Source: Cladopsammia gracilis
Lineage: Eukaryota > Cnidaria > Anthozoa > Scleractinia > Dendrophylliidae
Direction: 5' to 3'
Assembly (NCBI GenBank): GCA_022457155.1
Contig: JAJGOT010000318.1
Span: 908,001-972,000 of the forward strand
Length of the DNA stretch: 64,000 bases
Below the pieces are notes generated by a model. That model worked only from the letters and a program-made list of their open reading frames with translations. It did no database searches and was not told the origin of the DNA. Each line of letters starts with the position of its first letter. Within the stretch, counting starts at the first letter, position 1. Below are positions 35,676-44,636 of the stretch, in pieces. The position numbers were made by a program, and so were the translations under genes.

Positions 35676-38600
35676 ATGGCGAGACCCATGAACAACGAGC
35701 GTGACGTTTTCGATAATATCTCTCAGCGCGAGCTTATCGCTTGGCTCGACGCTCAAGAAAGAAAACCTTCTTTGAGGGTTCCTCGCAACGAGGACCTCGC
35801 TGGATTTGATCCCCTAGATCGAGCGCGTATGGGTGACTTTCTGATGCCTAGTCGGATTGTTGAACTATATGATCGCGGTGAACAGGGTGAACAAGGCAGA
35901 CCGGGACGAAGACAGAGAATCATAAACTGGCGCTTTACGCAGGGGCTAACAAGACCTCTTGTACCCCAAATGATGAACAAAATCAAACAATCTGTTCGCA
36001 GAAGGAATAAAGTCAAACTTACCTGGGCCTACAAGCTGCGAAACATCGAAACCGGTAAACCCATCGTTTACTATACAAACATCAGCAGTCCTTGGTTTTC
36101 TAAACTATCGCAAACAAAACGATGGTTGCAACAACAAGAAGAGCTTCGTCTTCAAGGTGAAAAAATCAACAGGCCTGCTACGAAATGGGTTTTCGAAAGC
36201 GCTGTCTTTGTTGAGGCCAAAGCGATTTTAGATAATCAACCTTTACAAATCGGTCTTGGCAGGTTGCCCGACTGGCTTCGTAACAAAAGAGAAGTCATCT
36301 CTCTTGACAACTACAACGACGATCTTTGCCTCTTTCGGTGTTTGGCTGTTCATCAAGGGGCCTATATAAATTGGTGTACTCGCAAAGCCAGAGCCTTAAC
36401 GCAAAGCTTCTTTGCTCTTCATCGTAGAGGTTGTCCTAATGACAATGTTGTTACTTTACAAAAGTTTCACTTGCTTGAAAGGCACTTTAGACAAGGGATT
36501 GCCGCTTACACTGTTACAGATGACGGCAACTTTGTTTTGAGTTACACACCTTCGCGCTACGACAAAGTTGGCACCCCTACGATGACTATCGGTATCTACA
36601 ACGCACATGCCTTCATGATCACTGACATAAACAAAGTCACAAACAACTACACTTGTGGCGATTGTTTGGCAAGGTTCACAAAAGCCTGTAACCTAGCACG
36701 CCACGCCAAGACGTGCACTCGCGGGCAAACTAATATTGCCTGTCCGGGAAATCAGATCCTTGCTCCTGAGTCAGCTTTTGAAAAGGCGTTTTATCCAGAA
36801 GGCAGTTTCGGCATTCAGGCAACTTGCTGGCTAGAGTATGAGGCTCGACAGTGGGGCATCCAAATCCACCACCACAGATGTGGCCATGGAGGCGAGCGCG
36901 CCATTTGGCGCTACAAAGTTGATGGCTATCACCCAGAAAGCAAAACCGTGTTTCAGTATCACGGCTGCCACTGGCACGGTTGTCGAGAGTGCTTTCCTGC
37001 ACCTGAACAAAGAAACGAAGTGATCACGACTGACCGTCAAGGCAACACAATCACAAGGGAGCAAGCCTTCGTAAGAACTGTGCAAATCAATCAGTTCTTC
37101 ACGGCACTTGGCTACAACTTGGTTGAAAGGTGGGAGCACGAGATGCCCCGACCCTGGTGGCACGATCGCATCCCTCCTAAAAGAAACGAAACGTATCCAC
37201 ACGCTATCGTCTACGACTTCGAAGCCTATCAAGACAAGACCAAGGCAAGTCAGCCGACCAGGGATCTCTCTTACGAAAGTGAGCACGTGCCTATCTCAGT
37301 CTCTATTGCAGACACGTTGGAGCCTGAGCCAGAGTACATTTGCTCTAAAGACCCCCAAGAGCTTATCCGACTGTTTTATCAATCTCTGGAGCGCCGTGGC
37401 AACGCGATCTGAGATGATATAGCTCAAAAATACATGCCGCTGGATCTTGAGGGGTTAACGGAAGACCAACAAAAACTCATCAAGCAATGGTGTGAACAGG
37501 TCCCAGTGGTCGGCTATAATTCAGGCCGATACGATCTGCACCTTATCAGAAAACACTTTATTTCTTATCTCGGGCAAGAACACGGCGTCTTTGCAGGCGA
37601 GAAACAGAGCCAAATCATGTTCATCAACACGCCCTCCTTCAAGTTCCTCGACGTCACAAACTATCTGTCCCCAGGCATCAATTACGACAAATGGGTAAAG
37701 ACGTATGGGGCGAAACAGACAAAGTCCTGGCTCCCATACGAATGGTTTGACAGCGCTGACAAACTTGACTACAAGGGGCTTCCGCCATACTGGTGCTGGT
37801 ACTCACAACTCCGAAACTCCTTTGTTCTTTCTCCAGAGGAGTACAAACAATGCGAGCAGGTTTTCAAAGAGCGTGGCATGAAGACCTTCGGAGACTGGCT
37901 GGAGTATTACAACAACCTCGATGTTACTCCCTTTCTCGAAACCCTCGAGAAAATGAAAGCGTTTTACACCAAGCTCGGGGTTGACATTTTCAAAGACGCT
38001 GTTTCGTTGCCTGGGGTTTCGATGCAATACATCCTGAGAGGAACCCTGAGAGGTCGTAACCGACCCCAACTATTCGCCCCAAGTGCCGAAGCCTATGCAA
38101 TGCTGAAAGAGGCTGTTGTTGGTGGACCTAGCTTGGTGTTCACACGTAAACACGTGCGTGGTGAAACCCGCATCCGCTCACACAAATACGACTTAGCTCG
38201 AATCGTCAAGCGTATTCTAGGCTTCGATGCGAACTCTCTTTACCCTAGCACCATGATGCAGGAAATGCCTTGTGGTAAAGAGAAAGTCGTGCAGTACGAA
38301 GATCCAGTAGAGGCCGCAAGAGACTTCTGGCTCAAGTTGATTACGAAACAGTGGTTCGGCTTTGCCGAGGTCGACATCGAAGTCCCTCAGGCCTTGTGGG
38401 AGCACTTCGAAGAGTTTCCTCCGCTCTTTGTAAACCGCAGCGTGGGCGAAGAGGGCGTCCCTCAGCACATGAAGGATTACCTTGCTAAAAGCAACAGAAC
38501 CCACTTGCCCGGGCAAAAGAAGCTGCTAGGCGTGCTTCAAGCAAAAAAGATTCTGCTTTACGCCCCAGTGTTAGAGTGGCTTTACAACCACGGACTCCAC

Positions 38601-39493
38601 ATAACCGCTGTTTACCGCACGATCGACTATACACCCATCAAGCTCTTCGACTGGTTCGTCCATGAGGTTGCAAACAACCGAAGGAAAGGCGATGCTGACA
38701 AAGAAAAAGCCTTGCTCGCAGAAGTGTTCAAGCTTTTGGGCAACAGCGCTTACGGCAAGTTCATCGAAGCTGTTGAGCGACAGACAAGAGTTGCGTACAC
38801 CAACGACGAAGACACTGTCGACAAACACCTGCGCTCAGCCTGGTTCGAAGATCTCGAGGAGATCGGGGGATCATACAAGATCGAGTTACGCAAAAACAAG
38901 GTCACCATAAACCGGCCCTTTCAAGTCGGCATCGTTGTCTATCAACTTGCTAAGCTGCGCATGCTGCAGTTCTACTACGAGTTCCTCGATCACTATCTCG
39001 ACAGGCGTGACTTCGAGCTTATCCAGATGGACACGGACAGCATGTACTTCGCCCTTTCATACGACACTCTCGAAGAAGCAGTTCGACCAGAACTTTGCAC
39101 CCAGTTCGAAAGGGAGAAAAAGAACTGGCTCTCCTGGAACCAGTGGAGCAGCAGAGAACCCGGTTTGTTCAAGCTTGAAAAGGAAGGCACTCGAGCCATC
39201 GCTCTATGCAGCAAGTGCTATTACGTAGAAGACGAGGAAAGCGGCGAAGCCAAGATGTCATCCAAGGGAGTCAACAAGCGGCAAAATGAGCTTCGGTGGG
39301 AAAGATAGAGCGGGCCCTTGAAGGCTACAAGGACATGGCCACCAACAGGGGCTTTCGAATGCACAACGGGGCCATGTACACGTACGAACAGCGCAAGCTA
39401 GGTCTCAGCACCTACTACAACAAGCGCTGGGTGTTGCCCGACGGCATTCACACAGAGCCAATCGAGTTTCACAACCCAGCGGGTGGTAACTGA
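35676..39493 (+). pseudogene. polB: Protein-primed type B DNA polymerase, one stop and one frameshift
   Basis: The replicative polymerase of the element, start ATG at 35,676 immediately after TATATATATG. Order of parts: N-terminal region with an OTU-like Cys/His signature (Cys218 in DDLCLFRCLA, His311 in NAHAFMI); a C2H2-type finger near 36,655-36,717; a cysteine/histidine segment (YHGCHWHGCREC); exonuclease motif I (YDFEAY, ~37,215); motif II (YNSGRYDL, ~37,515); polymerase motifs A (DANSLYPS, ~38,225), B (KLLGNSAYGKF, ~38,730) and C (QMDTDSMYF, ~39,025). An in-frame TGA lies at 37,410-37,412. A one-base shift near 39,290 moves the conserved last ~65 codons to another frame. Its end overlaps the integrase end by 25 bases on the opposite strand. 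About 1,270 codons in total; function lost in this copy. Confidence 0.9.
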
Positions 39494-40464
39494 GTACCCG
39501 GCGGCACAACCATTAACTCCTCACGCACAAACCCGCGCTTGGGTCCGTCGTACAGATAATACACGACAGGCGCATCTGGCTTGGTAACAACCTTCTCGAT
39601 GTTGTAGACTTTCAAAGACCAGATCGGATCAGTTGCCCGTCGACTACCGCCCTCAAGCTCGCCGGGGTAATACAGATATCTCACGTGGACTCCATGAGGG
39701 AGCTTCTTTTCATTCACCCCAACAGGCCTAGCATATGGGGTTGCAGGCTTGGCTGAGGTTGCTTTCTCTTTGATTGCTTGTGCGGGCTTCTTGCCAGTTA
39801 ATCTGGTTACTTCATTGTTCAAGGCCGAGATAACATCTGGCAATCTTTTAACCCAAGCAGTCGACCGGCCGGAGGGCAGATTCATTTCAACTGCGTACTG
39901 GTAACCAAATAATCGTTCAGCCAGGGTTCTGTTGAATCTTTCAACAATCCCTTGGTCTCTGTGGATATCAACGCACCCACGGCGAATGGTTGTTTTATGG
40001 GCCCCAGTCTCTTTAGTCACAGCTCCCATAAACTTTGTCCCCGGGTCGACTTGCAACAGTTGTGGCCATTTCAAAGGCCCGCGTCTATATACCCGAGCCA
40101 GCGCCTTCGAAACTTCATCAGACTCTTTCGAAGTCAAGGGCTCTGCTGCTTTGTAACGGCTAGCCACATCAACAACTGTCAAAGCATATTTGTAAATCTT
40201 TCGCCCATGAGGCAGTTTGTCGTGAGGCAAAAAAAGTAGATCTGCTTGATGCACGGCATTAGGAGTCTGGACATCAAACTTGGGCCGAGGGATATGGCGT
40301 GGTGCTGGGCGATATACTTGCCAAAGGGCTTGTTTGACGAGCCATTTCTTTGCCGCCTCTTCAGAGACCTTGGCTGCTGCAGCTAGCTTTTTAACAGCAG
40401 CAAGTCCTTTCCAATAGCCTTTGGGACCGTAATAGATCTTTGAGAGTTTCGCCTCCATATACAT
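39469..40464 (-). CDS. Retroviral-type (rve) integrase
   Basis: 331 residues. The catalytic core has Asp75 (HQADLLFLPHD), Asp140 (QVDPGTKFMG) and Glu175 (GIVERFNRT), the D,D(34)E arrangement of rve integrases, preceded by a short helical N-terminal region. A basic C-terminal part (HGVHVRYLYYPGEL, DAPVVYYLYDGPKRGFV) resembles the DNA-binding tail. It would insert the linear genome into host DNA and make the 5 bp duplication seen here. ATGs occur at 40,464 and 40,458; the second directly follows the TATAT box and starts MEAKLSK. The frame is intact. It is convergent with the polymerase, sharing the last 25 bases. Confidence 0.9.
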   Translation of the reverse strand: MYMEAKLSKIYYGPKGYWKGLAAVKKLAAAAKVSEEAAKKWLVKQALWQVYRPAPRHIPRPKFDVQTPNAVHQADLLFLPHDKLPHGRKIYKYALTVVDVASRYKAAEPLTSKESDEVSKALARVYRRGPLKWPQLLQVDPGTKFMGAVTKETGAHKTTIRRGCVDIHRDQGIVERFNRTLAERLFGYQYAVEMNLPSGRSTAWVKRLPDVISALNNEVTRLTGKKPAQAIKEKATSAKPATPYARPVGVNEKKLPHGVHVRYLYYPGELEGGSRRATDPIWSLKVYNIEKVVTKPDAPVVYYLYDGPKRGFVREELMVVPPGTQLPPAGL

Positions 40465-40470
40465 ATGTGT

Positions 40471-40899
40471 TTACAGAAAGCGAAACGCTGCATATCCAAG
40501 GGCGAGCGCGCCAGTGCCGATAAACAAGAGTTCGCCTTGTTTCTGTTGTGGGCCTGGTTTATAGAAGTCATAGAACTCGGGCTCTTTGGGGAGTGTTATT
40601 TGCTGCTCCCGATGTGTTTGGTTGTAGAGCACTAGAGCTTGGTCAGTGTCTTGAAAGTTGTGTTTCGCTTGATCTTTGATCCGATCATTGCTGGCAATCC
40701 AGTCGAGGAGCTTTGTGCGGTCTTTCTGATATTTAGCGTAGGCCGCTTGATAGGCCTCTAACGCCTTGTCGTGTCTGATCTTCTCATCCAGAGCGGCTTT
40801 CCCACTGTCGCCGGAAAGATATTTTGCGAGATAGTTGCCTCCAGTGAAAGCAGCGGCATTCAAAATTGCTCCACCAACCATAATAGCGATTGAGGCCAT
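40471..40899 (-). CDS. Small protein with terminal hydrophobic segments (142 aa)
   Basis: The N-terminal segment AIMVGGAILNAAAFTGGNYL and the C-terminal segment LLFIGTGALALGYAAFRF are hydrophobic, separated by a charged helical stretch (DEKIRHDKALEAYQAAYAKY). Start ATG at 40,899 lies a few bases after TATATATAG on the minus strand. It sits among other short membrane proteins next to the integrase, so a virion membrane or assembly role is possible, but no family is recognised. Confidence 0.75.
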   Translation of the reverse strand: MASIAIMVGGAILNAAAFTGGNYLAKYLSGDSGKAALDEKIRHDKALEAYQAAYAKYQKDRTKLLDWIASNDRIKDQAKHNFQDTDQALVLYNQTHREQQITLPKEPEFYDFYKPGPQQKQGELLFIGTGALALGYAAFRFL

Positions 40900-40914
40900 T
40901 GCTATATATATGAT

Positions 40915-41136
40915 TTACATTGAGGCAGGGAGGATCTTCTGGTCCTCGAGATATTTCTTGAGAGCTATGCTCCCAGCCATGACGGCAGTGAACTTCACGT
41001 AGTTCATGAGACTCGAGCTGGGGTCGGCCGTGAGATTTTCCTTGACGACCATTTTGCCAACCCAGCCAATAGTTGCGACAAGGCCAGTTATTGTGGCCGC
41101 ATCAAGAACAGCTTTCACGAGCTTGTTGTCAGACAT
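40915..41136 (-). CDS. Small membrane protein (73 aa)
   Basis: It starts MSDNKLVKAVLDAATITG at 41,136, directly downstream (minus strand) of TATATATACACC. It has two hydrophobic stretches (ATITGLVATIGWVGKMVV and VKFTAVMAGSIAL) and a short polar C-terminus. A longer upstream frame exists but would start inside the preceding gene's end, so the ATG after the TATA-type box is preferred. No family recognised. Confidence 0.7.
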   Translation of the reverse strand: MSDNKLVKAVLDAATITGLVATIGWVGKMVVKENLTADPSSSLMNYVKFTAVMAGSIALKKYLEDQKILPASM

Positions 41137-41155
41137 GGTGTATATATATAAGATT

Positions 41156-41314
41156 TTAAATTTCAGTCGACTCTTCATTATGCGTTGTCTCGTTGATCTG
41201 TTGTGTTGCTAATTGCCAAACTGTTTTTAGGGCGGCAATGTTCAATTTAAGCATAACAAAAAGAATACCTCCGATTGCAGCCCCGTTTACGAAGCCTTGA
41301 AAGAGATTTGCCAT
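41156..41314 (-). CDS. Very small membrane protein (52 aa)
   Basis: Frame from ATG at 41,314 to TAA at 41,156-41,158: MANLFQGFVNGAAIGGILF..., one transmembrane helix (GAAIGGILFVMLKLNIAAL) and a polar tail rich in T, E and N. It follows TATATATACACA on the minus strand, the same box as its neighbours. The next gene's TATA-type box lies just beyond its stop. Too short for homology judgement, but the start signal and spacing support it. Confidence 0.65.
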   Translation of the reverse strand: MANLFQGFVNGAAIGGILFVMLKLNIAALKTVWQLATQQINETTHNEESTEI

Positions 41315-41332
41315 TGTGTATATATAAGATTT

Positions 41333-41776
41333 TTACTCCATCTCGCGAATTCTTCGTCTCGGTGGTGGGGGAGTTTGAACTTCATTCACCACTGCCGGCA
41401 CAGGGGCTGGGGTCGGGGCTTTGCGTCTAAGTGTATTCATAATGGCCTCGCGTTGGTAATATAGGCCCCAAGCGGATATAATTACCCCGGCAACACCAAG
41501 AATGAGAAATACTGTGTTGCTGCTAGCTTCTTCATTTGTCGAGTTTTGGGGTGTAGAGTTTGGGGCAGGCTCATTTGTTGCTTTAGCAGCTTGTGCTTGT
41601 TTTTTTGCCTCTCTTGCCAGGCGGTTGCACTCAGCAAGCCTTTTGCCAGAAGCAACACGACCAGGATTTTTGGCTGGAGCAGTCTTTGGGGTATCAGAGG
41701 TAACGTGCGTGTTGTTTGTGGGTGCTGCTGGCGCGACTGTTTCTTCAGGCACCGTCTCGAGTGGTTGAGCCATCAT
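41333..41776 (-). CDS. Single-pass membrane protein with Ala/Pro-rich ends (147 aa)
   Basis: The N-terminal half is rich in Ala, Thr, Pro and Lys (GKRLAECNRLAREAKKQAQA). A transmembrane helix (TVFLILGVAGVIISAWGLYY) is followed by a Pro-rich basic tail ending RRRIREME. Starts MMAQPLE at 41,776 after TATATACACATG-type sequence. The layout suggests a bitopic virion or membrane protein. No family assigned. Confidence 0.75.
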   Translation of the reverse strand: MMAQPLETVPEETVAPAAPTNNTHVTSDTPKTAPAKNPGRVASGKRLAECNRLAREAKKQAQAAKATNEPAPNSTPQNSTNEEASSNTVFLILGVAGVIISAWGLYYQREAIMNTLRRKAPTPAPVPAVVNEVQTPPPPRRRIREME

Positions 41777-41858
41777 GTGTATATATGTATATTTTTTATT
41801 TCAAACCTTCGTGGTTTCTGTCAGGTTTCTGCCAGGTTTCTGCCAGGTTCCTGCCAGA

Positions 41859-42441
41859 TTATGTGTCAAAAACTTCATCAAAACATGCGTCAACTTCATC
41901 AAAACCCTCGAGTGGGTAACCTTCCCCATCTCTGCTTGTGTGTACAGGTGGAGAAGGTTGATGGGGCAACTCTTCTGGCTCGTTTTTGAAGTCGATGTGT
42001 TTTGTAGTGATAAAAACAGCATTGGCCAAGGCCAAGAATCGCCCACAACGCAGTGCAATTTTTCCAGCAAGAGATGAAAGTTCATGGTTAATCATGAAGT
42101 CATTTTTGAGTTCTTTCTACAGGGCCTCCACATCGTCAATCTTAACAACCATGCCGGCGCCTTTGGTTGCGAACATTATAACGATGTCAATCATAGACTC
42201 GGTCATCTTGTTGCCGACATAGGCTTCATACCTTTTGTAGTACTTTTCAACCTCTTTATCCGTCAGGCGCTTCACCTGCTCCGGTTGAAACAAGGACTGC
42301 CAGTTTCTCGCGTTGAGCTGGAGTGTCTGGACCTGTTAAGACTTCAGGAATCGCTGATGGCAAGGAGCTATCAGGGGTTGCCTCTAGCAGCTGCATGATT
42401 TCATTATCAATGGCCATGTCTTCTGGGAGGTTTGTTGCCAT
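41859..42441 (-). pseudogene. Conserved element protein, frameshift plus stop
   Basis: Starts MATNLPEDMAIDNEIMQLLE at 42,441, a few bases after a TATATA box. The first frame ends at 42,256, but a second frame (from ~42,300) continues with KEVEKYYKRYEAYVGNK, then a TAG near 42,120, then INHELSSLAGKIALRCGRF and an acidic C-terminus ending at 41,859. The two later segments are collinear and in one frame apart from the TAG. The intact ancestor would be ~190 residues. Helical, soluble-looking; function unknown. Confidence 0.65.
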
Positions 42442-42459
42442 TGCGTATATATTATGTAT

Positions 42460-42699
42460 TTATTTTTCAATTATTCTCTTGATGTCAGGCAAAAGACTTT
42501 CAACCTCACGTATAAGCCCCGTCATGGTGTCTGGGCACACAGTGACTTTCAAAGGATAGCGGTTAAGAAGCATGAGACGCAGATCGTCCGTGTCAGCGGT
42601 TTTGATTATCTGTCTTTGCATCTCCTCCGCATGACTCTGCAATTCACCCAGAAGTTGTGAAAAGACCGTGAGCTTGTGGATACTGGTTGAGGTGTTCAT
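42460..42699 (-). CDS. Small helical protein (79 aa), unknown
   Basis: Starts MNTSTSIHKLTVFSQLLGEL at 42,699 after TATATATACGC. It is predominantly helical with heptad-like hydrophobics and ends EVESLLPDIKRIIEK. It lies between the packaging ATPase and the broken 42,441 gene on the same strand. No motif recognised. Confidence 0.7.
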   Translation of the reverse strand: MNTSTSIHKLTVFSQLLGELQSHAEEMQRQIIKTADTDDLRLMLLNRYPLKVTVCPDTMTGLIREVESLLPDIKRIIEK

Positions 42700-42721
42700 G
42701 GTTCAGCGTATATATATGTTT

Positions 42722-43321
42722 TCACATTTTAAATTCTATCCCATATGGGTGCCGCAGAGAGAAGACTAGGTGAGAAAACTTGTGCCCCTTTAATTTTGCA
42801 ATCAACTCTTTGTACTCTTGTTGTTCAAGTTCCCCGGCATAGTCATCAAAGATGGCCTTCGTTGTTTTGCTTGATGGAGTGTAAAAAAGCACAATCGATG
42901 CAACGTTTTCCCTAAAGGGTTTCGCAATGCTGGTTAACTGTTGGGTTAGCACCCACACTGACAAGCCGTTGTGGCGAGCACTGAACCCTAGTTTCACAAG
43001 TTGACTCGTGCGACCTTTCATATCCTTCGAAGCAGCACAGTCATCGAGCACAAAGAGCGTGTTTGTCCCGTCGAAGAAATAACTAGCTAAAGTTAACCAT
43101 GTTTCAATCTCATGCTGCTGACAATCTATCACGAAAATACGTGGCTCCTGGTCCACGAAACCGTCGTAGGTCTTGTTGTGGACAAATGTTGGACAGAAGA
43201 GAACAATATAGTCAAACTTGCCCCTGAAGGGGCCACGCAGCTGATTCAGAAGATATTGTGTTTTGCCAGAGTTAGTCGGCCCGATAATTAGTGCATTGAA
43301 TGGCAGCTTTCGTGGGTCCAT
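42722..43321 (-). CDS. A32/FtsK-HerA-type genome-packaging ATPase
   Basis: 199 residues. The Walker A motif GPTNSGKT lies at residues 14-21. The hydrophobic strand plus acidic pair of Walker B is TLFVLDDCA, and a sensor-like TQQ follows in SVWVLTQQLTSIA. This short ATPase form is the packaging motor of Polintons, adintoviruses, virophages and nucleocytoplasmic large DNA viruses. It would drive DNA into a preformed capsid. Its neighbour on the same strand is the candidate capsid protein, the usual association. ATG at 43,321 follows ACATATATATGTATATAG. The frame is intact. Confidence 0.9.
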   Translation of the reverse strand: MDPRKLPFNALIIGPTNSGKTQYLLNQLRGPFRGKFDYIVLFCPTFVHNKTYDGFVDQEPRIFVIDCQQHEIETWLTLASYFFDGTNTLFVLDDCAASKDMKGRTSQLVKLGFSARHNGLSVWVLTQQLTSIAKPFRENVASIVLFYTPSSKTTKAIFDDYAGELEQQEYKELIAKLKGHKFSHLVFSLRHPYGIEFKM

Positions 43322-43341
43322 CTATATACATATATATGTGT

Positions 43342-44592
43342 TTAGTACTGAACCGCCTGCAGCTGTCTGTCCATGATGTTCATCTGTGAGTCGCTGATGG
43401 TGTAGATGTGGCAGTGCACGTTTCCCGAGCCGGAGGTTGTCCTTTCGAGCTCAAGATGTACGCCGTCCTTCGTGTTGACGAGGCGTTGGCCGTTGCCATG
43501 TAGGGTTGTATCAGCCATTGATCTAAGGTCGATAAGGAGCCCGAACTTGTTGCCAGTGAGATATTTTGTTAGATTCATGTTGGGCCTGCCATCACCCCTC
43601 TTTTTGAAGAAGCGACTGATCTCACGCCACATGTCGGTCCCGTTGATGCCTTCGTTGTAAATCCTGTTGGGGGAGCCGTTTATGGTGACATTAACTTTGG
43701 TGATGTCTGGGTTGAAGTATTTTTCTGAGTCCCTGGCTCCTGCTGTGTAGGGTTCGATGAATAGCAGTAGGATGGCTTTCAGTGACCTGCGCTGCGGGTT
43801 CACCCTGAGATTCAGCCTAGCGTCTGAACCCTTCGAGAAGGGAACCACTTCCTCTCGCATGATATGGTCGTAGGCAAACTCCTTTCCGCTAGAGTATACA
43901 CTTGTTGCCTCGTCAGCCAGCTGCTTACTTCGGATTGTCTCGTACTCAAGCTGGATATTTGTCAACTTGTAGACAAGCTTGTTTGTATCCGAACCCCTGA
44001 CAACTTGAGAAGCCTGGGCGAGCGTTATCTCGAATGTCAAGTCGTTGTAGAGTGCCTGTGGGTACATGACACCGTGGTCTGTTATAATCTGGTGGTCGAG
44101 GTTGATGCGGTATTTGTTTTTGTATATGGTCTCCAGCTTGTTTTCCGCATCCACGCCAGAGGTCTTCTTGTCGCCGGCACTAGAGCGAATCTTACTCAAG
44201 TCTACACTCTGGATGCCCTCGGGGAGCATGTTGTCTCTCTTATCAACAGAGAGGAAAAGGTCCTCAAAGATTTTGTAAATATCGTACCCAACGGTGTCCT
44301 GGACAGTGGTGGTGGCAAACTTCACAACAAGCCTGTCAACTAGTGCTCTGGAGACATTTTGTACAAGATAGTTGTTTGCGTGGCCGCCGGCAAGGTCGAT
44401 GTTAAAGAGCAAGGCAAGCGAGCCCGACACGATAACCTCATGTTCGTTGAGCTTGGGCACCGTAACGTACAGGGTCTCGCCGGGATTGGCTGAAGTGCGT
44501 TCAAAGGTGATGCGCTTTACGGTGCGCTCTGCTTTCATAGCACCAAGAATCTTCTCTGCGTTCGTTGGGAGGAGGTTTGGTTGCACGGCCAT
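43342..44592 (-). CDS. Probable double jelly-roll major capsid protein
   Basis: 416 residues, beta-rich, with no catalytic motif. Features that fit a DJR capsid protein: length near that of large-DNA-virus and PRD1-type capsids, location beside the packaging ATPase, an internal FEITLAQASQVV-type strand pattern between the two presumed barrels, a second-half segment SLKAILLLFIEPYTAG, and a C-terminal end (YTISDSQMNIMDRQL) reminiscent of the conserved last strand of such proteins. The assignment is inference from context and pattern, not from alignment. Starts MAVQPNLLPTNAEKILG at 44,592 after TATATATACTCTGGCT. The frame is intact. Confidence 0.65.
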   Translation of the reverse strand: MAVQPNLLPTNAEKILGAMKAERTVKRITFERTSANPGETLYVTVPKLNEHEVIVSGSLALLFNIDLAGGHANNYLVQNVSRALVDRLVVKFATTTVQDTVGYDIYKIFEDLFLSVDKRDNMLPEGIQSVDLSKIRSSAGDKKTSGVDAENKLETIYKNKYRINLDHQIITDHGVMYPQALYNDLTFEITLAQASQVVRGSDTNKLVYKLTNIQLEYETIRSKQLADEATSVYSSGKEFAYDHIMREEVVPFSKGSDARLNLRVNPQRRSLKAILLLFIEPYTAGARDSEKYFNPDITKVNVTINGSPNRIYNEGINGTDMWREISRFFKKRGDGRPNMNLTKYLTGNKFGLLIDLRSMADTTLHGNGQRLVNTKDGVHLELERTTSGSGNVHCHIYTISDSQMNIMDRQLQAVQY

Positions 44593-44636
44593 AGCCAGAG
44601 TATATATATAAATTTATATTTATATTTATATACATC
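44593..44636. promoter_or_regulatory. Divergent TATA-box promoter between capsid and coiled-coil genes
   Basis: Only 44 bases separate the two start codons. They contain TATATATATA facing the capsid gene and TTATATTTATATTTATATA facing the gene at 44,637. Confidence 0.65.

Noticed and set aside
36831..37286. Minus-strand frame under the polymerase
   Set aside because: Shadow of the polymerase gene; no start box and no recognisable motif. Similar shadows lie opposite the capsid and coiled-coil genes.
43342..44592. Canonical Polinton capsid protein assignment at high confidence
   Set aside because: The length and visible pattern fit a double jelly-roll protein, but without an alignment I kept it as probable only.
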